Shown here: piece by piece, positions 4,201-7,005 of the stretch
Numbering within the stretch: position 1 is the stretch's first letter
Layout: each line of letters opens with the position of its first letter
Assembly (NCBI GenBank): GCA_018969455.1
Contig: JAGWYI010000220.1
Span: forward strand, 1-7,005
Direction: 5' to 3'
DNA: 7,005 nt
Source: Bacteroidota bacterium
Lineage (GTDB): Bacteria; Bacteroidota; Bacteroidia; Chitinophagales; Saprospiraceae
Made by a program: the position numbers and the translations under genes
The notes under the pieces: model-generated
Seen by the model: the letters and a program-made list of their open reading frames with translations, nothing else
What the model was told of the DNA's origin: nothing
Databases searched by the model: none

Positions 4201-7005
4201 GGACAAGTAATGCCTGGCTTCACGTTATCCTGAATCACTACATATGTTTCACAGAATGAAAAGTTCCCTACAGCATCTTTTACCCACAGCACAATTGGGT
4301 ATTTGGTATCGCCATCGGCATCCATGCAATCGAAAATCAATTGGTTTCCAGGTACGCCGAGTGTATCTCCATTGGCTTGCTTTAATTCCTGAACTTGCAG
4401 TTGAACCGGTACGCTGGTACAATTGTCGTAACTGTTGTTGTTGATCAGCGCAGGTGTTACCGCTGCCTGGCCATTCGGATTGAGGGCCACTGAGATACCA
4501 TTGATACAGGAAGCTACCGGTGGTGTAATGTCATTTACCTTGATGGTAACCGACATGGTGGCACTGTTGCCGCTTGGATCGGTTGCGGTGAATGTAACTA
4601 CATGGGTACCTACTTGTAAAATTTCCGTTGTATCGGTCAAACTAAAGTAAGCAGGAGTGCTGCTGATGACCAATTCACCATCTGGTGCGCAATCTGCTAC
4701 ATATTGTCCCAGTTTAAATTTGACTGTTTGAGCACAATCAGGGTCGGCTACATCAGTATTGAAAATCAAACTGGCGGCAGAAGGCTGGGTAAACACCGGA
4801 GATTTGGTGTCTTTCACGGTTATGGTACGCGTTACGGAAGACGTATTGCCATAAGTATCCGTTGCGGTCCAGGTGCGGGTAATCACGTAATTGTATTTTC
4901 CGACACCAGACGATGCCTGATTTGTACTTTCACTGAAGGTTACCGTTGCACTGCAGTTATCCGTTACGGCAGGCAGGGCTGGCTGGGATGGAATTGGATC
5001 CACACAGGCCTCTAAGGTCACATTAGCCGGAAGGTTTCCTGTAATTACAGGGGCGTTGTTGTCTATCACTTTTATGGCAGCGGTACAAGTGGCGGTATTT
5101 CCAGCATTGTCTGTTGCCGTAAGGGTCACTGTTGTTTTGTTCAAATCGGCACAGGTGTAAAGGCTCTGACTGAGTGTGAGGGTTACCTTTTTAGGTGTTG
5201 GCTGTGCACTACAGTTATCGGGATCGTGACTGCCGTTGATCGTAAAGTTCCCATTATCGGCATCAATCATCTGCGGCGTCAGGGTCACATTAAATGGCGC
5301 CAGGGTGATGTTTGTTACCGTGTTTTTGCATTTAGCTACTGGAGGAAGTACATCGGGGCAAATGGTCACTTTCTGTAATTGCGTAGAAACATTGCCGTTG
5401 CCATCATTGTACGACCAGGTCACGAAATAAGTCTGACAAGTTGATCCGATCAGCGTTACCCGGTAGCTGGTAATAATGTTACCATTTACGGTTTCAGGCG
5501 TGGCATTTACGCCGCCCGGCGTACCGTATATCAATGCACCATTGGTACAGTTGGGTTGTGCGGTTGGCGCTTGCAAAATAATGAACCCGCAATTTGAACT
5601 CACATCCGCCAGCGTATTCTGGCTTGGAATTGGCGCTGTGTTGTCATCGAGCGTTACCGTTATGTTGCGGGGCGCCGAGAAGTTGGTACCGTCATATGCG
5701 GTTATGGTGACAACAAACTGTGAGCCATCGGCTGGGTTCGGGCCTGGTGTGATGTAGGTGTTAACGGCTGCCAGCGTTGTTCCGGCAGGAGGTACCTGGG
5801 TAAAGGTGATAGCAGACGGGCAGTTGTCAATCGCGCTTACCAGGCCCGTGTAATCCGGAATGGTTTGCGTTGGACAAATAGAGGTCAGCAAAGCCGTTTG
5901 GGTACCGATCAAAACAGGCGCCTGAATATCTTTTATTTTAACGGTAAATGAACAGGTCGTTTTGTTCGCAGCATTATCCGTTACGGTGTAGAAGAACACC
6001 GTTGTGCCTACAGGCAAGGTTACAGAAACCGGGATAAATTGCGTGTTCGTATTGGTTGGATCCCAGGGGAAGTTGGCATTGATGGTTTGGTTGCCATTGG
6101 ACACAATGCTTTCCGGTTCAAACACAAAATTGTTACATTCATCAATATTGCCTACATAAGGACGAATCCATTGGAAAGTGTAACCGCAAACACCTGGCGC
6201 ATTGTCAAACTGGAATTGATGGCCGCAGTAAGACAAATTGCTTGGATTTGGGCTTGGCAGCAGGTAATTGACAAAATCCGGTGCCTCATCATCTACCACC
6301 GTCACCGTCATGGATTTGGTCTGGATATTGCCGCAGGCATCTGTTGTTGTAAACAGGATGGTATTGATTCCCGTTGCAAAACCTGTTGTACAAACAGCTG
6401 TTGCGCCCGTGCCATTTTCATTGGGTGCGCCATCCGCAAATGTGATGCTCCACATGGTATTCGAAGCCAAAACATTGGTTGCGGTGCAGTTGTCAGACAA
6501 AGTTGCCGTATAACTGCCGTTCGGGAAGCAGGTATTTACGGTAGAAAGATTGATGGTTACATTGGCCGGCAAGGTAATGGTTGGCTTGGTCAAATCCAGC
6601 ACATTGATGGTCTGCTGTGCCTGAACCGTATGTCCGCTTCCGTCCGTTGCAGTCCAGGTACGCAAAATGGAATAGTTGCTGGGGCAGTTGCCGTTGGTAA
6701 CCGTAAAGGTTTCATTGACATTGGTTACACTACAGTTGTCGGCGAAAGTAGCATCAGCCAGGGTATTCAAATAAGCACCGATGCTTGGCGTGATTTGTTC
6801 GCAAGACAATATTAAGTTGCCTGGCGCTGAAACCACCACAGGCGAGGTGTTGTCAATGATGGTTACGATGGCCGTACAATTGTTGCTGGTATTGCCCTGG
6901 GCATCTGTTGCCTGGAAATACACGGTGTTGGCGCCCAGCGGGCTGCAATCGAAGGTGATGGAATTGCCAAATACACCGTTGGAAGTTTCACTGATTTTGA
7001 ACGGA
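1263..7005 (-). CDS. Giant multidomain HYR/SprB/cohesin/dockerin surface protein with T9SS type A sorting tail (5' end outside window)
   Basis: The frame is open from the window edge (first full codon at 7004) to a TGA at 1263-1265, giving 1,913 visible residues. A GTG at 6923 is an internal Val inside an HYR unit, not a start: the 27 codons before it read as HYR sequence. Domains by visible residue: about 14 HYR-type units (1-1271), SprB-like repeat (about 1279-1351), cohesin-like (about 1353-1497), CNA-B/carboxypeptidase-regulatory-like (about 1499-1556), dockerin (about 1557-1613) with a trailing GDVNG (1664-1668), second cohesin-like domain (about 1683-1822), T9SS type A tail (1829-1913). 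No catalytic domain is visible. Known for these families: HYR units are Ig-like folds linked to adhesion, and the tail directs export across the outer membrane. Inferred role: extended adhesin or matrix protein on the cell surface. A second secreted protein with shared modules follows 127 bases downstream on the same strand. The function of the missing N-terminus is unknown. Confidence 0.96.
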   Translation of the reverse strand, partial: PFKISETSNGVFGNSITFDCSPLGANTVYFQATDAQGNTSNNCTAIVTIIDNTSPVVVSAPGNLILSCEQITPSIGAYLNTLADATFADNCSVTNVNETFTVTNGNCPSNYSILRTWTATDGSGHTVQAQQTINVLDLTKPTITLPANVTINLSTVNTCFPNGSYTATLSDNCTATNVLASNTMWSITFADGAPNENGTGATAVCTTGFATGINTILFTTTDACGNIQTKSMTVTVVDDEAPDFVNYLLPSPNPSNLSYCGHQFQFDNAPGVCGYTFQWIRPYVGNIDECNNFVFEPESIVSNGNQTINANFPWDPTNTNTQFIPVSVTLPVGTTVFFYTVTDNAANKTTCSFTVKIKDIQAPVLIGTQTALLTSICPTQTIPDYTGLVSAIDNCPSAITFTQVPPAGTTLAAVNTYITPGPNPADGSQFVVTITAYDGTNFSAPRNITVTLDDNTAPIPSQNTLADVSSNCGFIILQAPTAQPNCTNGALIYGTPGGVNATPETVNGNIITSYRVTLIGSTCQTYFVTWSYNDGNGNVSTQLQKVTICPDVLPPVAKCKNTVTNITLAPFNVTLTPQMIDADNGNFTINGSHDPDNCSAQPTPKKVTLTLSQSLYTCADLNKTTVTLTATDNAGNTATCTAAIKVIDNNAPVITGNLPANVTLEACVDPIPSQPALPAVTDNCSATVTFSESTNQASSGVGKYNYVITRTWTATDTYGNTSSVTRTITVKDTKSPVFTQPSAASLIFNTDVADPDCAQTVKFKLGQYVADCAPDGELVISSTPAYFSLTDTTEILQVGTHVVTFTATDPSGNSATMSVTIKVNDITPPVASCINGISVALNPNGQAAVTPALINNNSYDNCTSVPVQLQVQELKQANGDTLGVPGNQLIFDCMDADGDTKYPIVLWVKDAVGNFSFCETYVVIQDNVKPGITCPANVTVNCSTTPNTAFSTGILGNATATDNCPITANSISHVDVPVSNGYSCNSFVRTFKATDLSGNTATCSQTINVQDNVKPVFSSLPQSDTITCSDPLVNAPTLKATDNCTPSDSIKIVFKEVKSDSVGDCGKYQYKVTRTWTATDKCGNTATHTQILKVEDNAEPVFLGMPDTLVVKSANFPNNTTCTVPLSFNVAQYLSDCQNDADILVTNDAPYGNHSTDISGNYTVGNYLVNFSAIDACGNVGVDSVYIKVIDNSVPTAICNDNVVISLGTNGEANIQPDDIDLGSTDNCGIDSLWLSKDHFDCGELGLNSIKLFVKDIHGNINSCTVDVEVTLGVNSGFTLTTSHTDETAFGANNGVAVAGVSGGTGPFTYLWNTTASTPAISGLTPGTYTVTVTDTNTGCVNKASVTIEAGPSLVISAGTASGCQGAEVSIPITIDNLSNSTGFSFTMSLTNNNVGTFLGVSNVNPALTGLIANVLNGNLLGVFWANAGNPLNLQSGTVLFVVKIKLGTATVGSTSSLNFSSTPIPFEFNIFNNGQDVVLDVNDIDVNNGSITINCMMNNVDIVGKIETWRAPVKPVPGVNVALTGGTTSSAVTPAAGTFSFSVPVGNNTILTPTKVTSGNDGVTAADLLFISNHVFGSLLTSPYQWVAADINGDNNITLNDYLRIQRVALGTDQHPLGAPDWKFIPKSYVFPTPLPLSAPYPQTASFTATANATVDFVAVRMGDVNGNITPSLTNDQTESRTDGTFNIRVRDEAIAAGQMVAVPFRASDFRNRYAYQFTLGFDPAVLALESVEMGALPNMTEENFGFARLSEGLLSTLWVSKDPVSLNDDAVLFTLHFRSLRAASALSEVLRSSSEMIRAEAYEPDGQVMKVELGFAKQDGVEAQSPFALYQNQPNPFSDETSIGFRLPESGRAVLRVYSMSGALVKMVVGNFEKGYNVVNFRKDELGQAGVYWYELETSTFSDRKKMILID
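1266..1520 (-). other. T9SS type A C-terminal sorting domain
   Basis: The last 85 residues fit the Por secretion/T9SS type A tail: FALYQNQPNPFSDETSIGF at the start, then LPESGRAVLRVYSMSGALV, a GYNVVNF strand, an AGVYWYELET strand and the closing KKMILID just before the stop. In this family the tail is recognised by the type IX translocon and usually removed on the cell surface, leaving the cargo anchored or released. It shows that the host has a T9SS and that the large protein is exported. Confidence 0.96.
1539..1958 (-). other. Cohesin-like domain 2 of the large protein
   Basis: About 140 residues just before the sorting tail: AAGQMVAVPFRASDF, YQFTLGFDPAVLALESVEMG, LSTLWVSKDPVSL and DAVLFTLHFRSLRA. 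The FTLGFDPAVL segment and the late LFTLHF strand match cohesin-family domains. It lacks the opening Cys of the other three cohesin-like domains in the window and is richer in Arg, Glu, Met and Ala, so it belongs to a separate subtype. Domains of this kind often sit between a dockerin and the T9SS tail in Bacteroidota proteins. Confidence 0.65.
1983..2510 (-). other. CNA-B-like domain plus type I dockerin and trailing GDVNG motif
   Basis: A short beta-rich segment (VDIVGKIETW, PVPGVNVALTGG, AAGTFSFSVPVGNNT) resembles the carboxypeptidase-regulatory/CNA-B fold. A dockerin follows directly with two helices-and-loop repeats: NDGVTAADLLFISNHVFG and ADINGDNNITLNDYLRIQRV. The second loop keeps the calcium ligands D-x-N-x-D and the Asp at position 12. 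The first loop keeps the last Asp but lacks the first Asp. A downstream stretch (WKFIPKSYVF, then DFVAVRMGDVNG) is the usual ending of this module in Bacteroidota exported proteins. Position 1983 is the approximate end of the module. Confidence 0.83.
2514..2948 (-). other. Cohesin-like domain 1 of the large protein
   Basis: About 145 residues of beta-rich sequence start with SGCQGAEVSIPITIDN and continue with GFSFTMSLTNN, GVFWAN and SGTVLFVVKIKL. This is the usual cohesin-family order: an opening V-x-I/V-P strand, a hydrophobic strand describing the beta sandwich, then a late L/F-rich strand. The Cys at the domain start is also found at the same place in both cohesin-like domains of the downstream protein (C36 and C266 there). 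A Cys at 2517-2519 closes the domain and is the last Cys in the protein. Whether it binds a dockerin cannot be told from sequence. Confidence 0.7.
2952..3170 (-). other. SprB-like repeat domain in the large protein
   Basis: About 73 residues carry the hallmarks of the SprB repeat family: an NNGVAVAGVSGGTGPFTYLW core, then ISGLTPGTYTVTVTD and a closing TGCVNKASVTI. The family is named after SprB, the gliding adhesin of Flavobacterium johnsoniae, and is common in Bacteroidota exported proteins. Only one copy is present here, between the HYR array and the first cohesin-like domain, so it looks like a connector and gives no direct evidence of gliding. Confidence 0.85.
3192..5057 (-). repeat. Higher-order A-B-C repeat of HYR units, two copies split by one unit
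   Basis: Three consecutive units at 4227-5057 match, in the same order, three units at 3192-3968, with one canonical HYR unit (3969-4226) between them. Type A shares KYxYxxTRTWTATDxxGNT. Type B shares a QYxxDC segment and a VGxxxVxFxAxDxxGN ending. Type C shares a sAxCxNxxxxLxxNG-like start followed by a DNC. The spacing between A starts is about 1,089 bases (363 residues). This points to duplication of a multi-unit block rather than of single domains. Confidence 0.7.
3192..7004 (-). repeat. Array of about 14 HYR-type Ig-like units
   Basis: The coding sequence repeats at roughly 80-120 residues. By the recurrent linker (Ile/Val-x-Asp-x-x-x-Pro, as in IDNTSPVV, IDNNAPVI, QDNVKPVF) I place unit starts near 6848, 6596, 6287, 5927, 5642, 5351, 5057, 4808, 4526, 4226, 3968, 3716 and 3428, plus a partial unit at the window edge. 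Typical HYR marks are CPANVTVNC or close variants near the unit start, DNC in the middle (nine copies) and TATDxxGNT near the end. Units differ strongly in sequence, so the array is old apart from a few conserved words. Paired Cys residues suggest disulfides, which would fit export. Exact domain edges are estimates. Confidence 0.9.

Noticed and set aside
6039..6815. Plus-strand open frame of 258 codons
   Set aside because: It lies wholly antisense to the HYR array, which has clear family motifs in the minus frame. Its translation has no recognisable domain and unusual Cys/Arg/Ile content.
6921..6923. GTG at 6923 as the true start of the large gene
   Set aside because: The frame stays open to the window edge, and the upstream codons encode HYR sequence (FDCSPLGANT) continuous with the following TVYFQATDAQGNTS.
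3192..7004. CRISPR-like or satellite DNA array
   Set aside because: The periodicity is at protein level with diverged DNA and unit lengths of about 240-360 bases. There are no identical short repeats with unique spacers.

Overview
The window fits a member of the Bacteroidota, most likely a Saprospiria-like lineage (inference). The support is a C-terminal type IX secretion (T9SS) type A sorting tail, a SprB-type repeat, long HYR arrays, Bacteroidota-style cohesin and dockerin modules, and a start codon with no Shine-Dalgarno sequence but an A-rich leader. No marker gene is present, so genus and species cannot be given.

All supported coding sequence is on the minus strand, and both genes are cut by the window edges. 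Reading in the direction of transcription, positions 7005 to 1263 carry the last 1,913 residues of a very large secreted protein. It has about 14 HYR-type immunoglobulin-like units, then a SprB-like repeat, a cohesin-like domain, a carboxypeptidase-regulatory/CNA-B-like domain, a type I dockerin, a second cohesin-like domain and the T9SS tail. Its N-terminus lies beyond position 7005. A 127-base gap (1136-1262) follows, dominated by a long imperfect hairpin that probably terminates or attenuates transcription. Positions 1135 to 1 carry the first 378 residues of a second secreted protein: signal peptide, cohesin-like domain, HYR domain, second cohesin-like domain. Its C-terminus lies beyond position 1.

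The two proteins are built from the same module families and lie in tandem. They probably act together, or are diverged relatives, as exported surface or matrix proteins. The large one has the form of an elongated Cys-containing stalk with a module-rich C-terminal end that is anchored or released by the T9SS. Cohesin-like domains in both proteins and a dockerin in one make non-cellulosomal self-assembly possible, but this is a hypothesis. No enzyme, RNA gene, mobile element or CRISPR array was seen. The plus-strand open frames are antisense shadows of the two genes.
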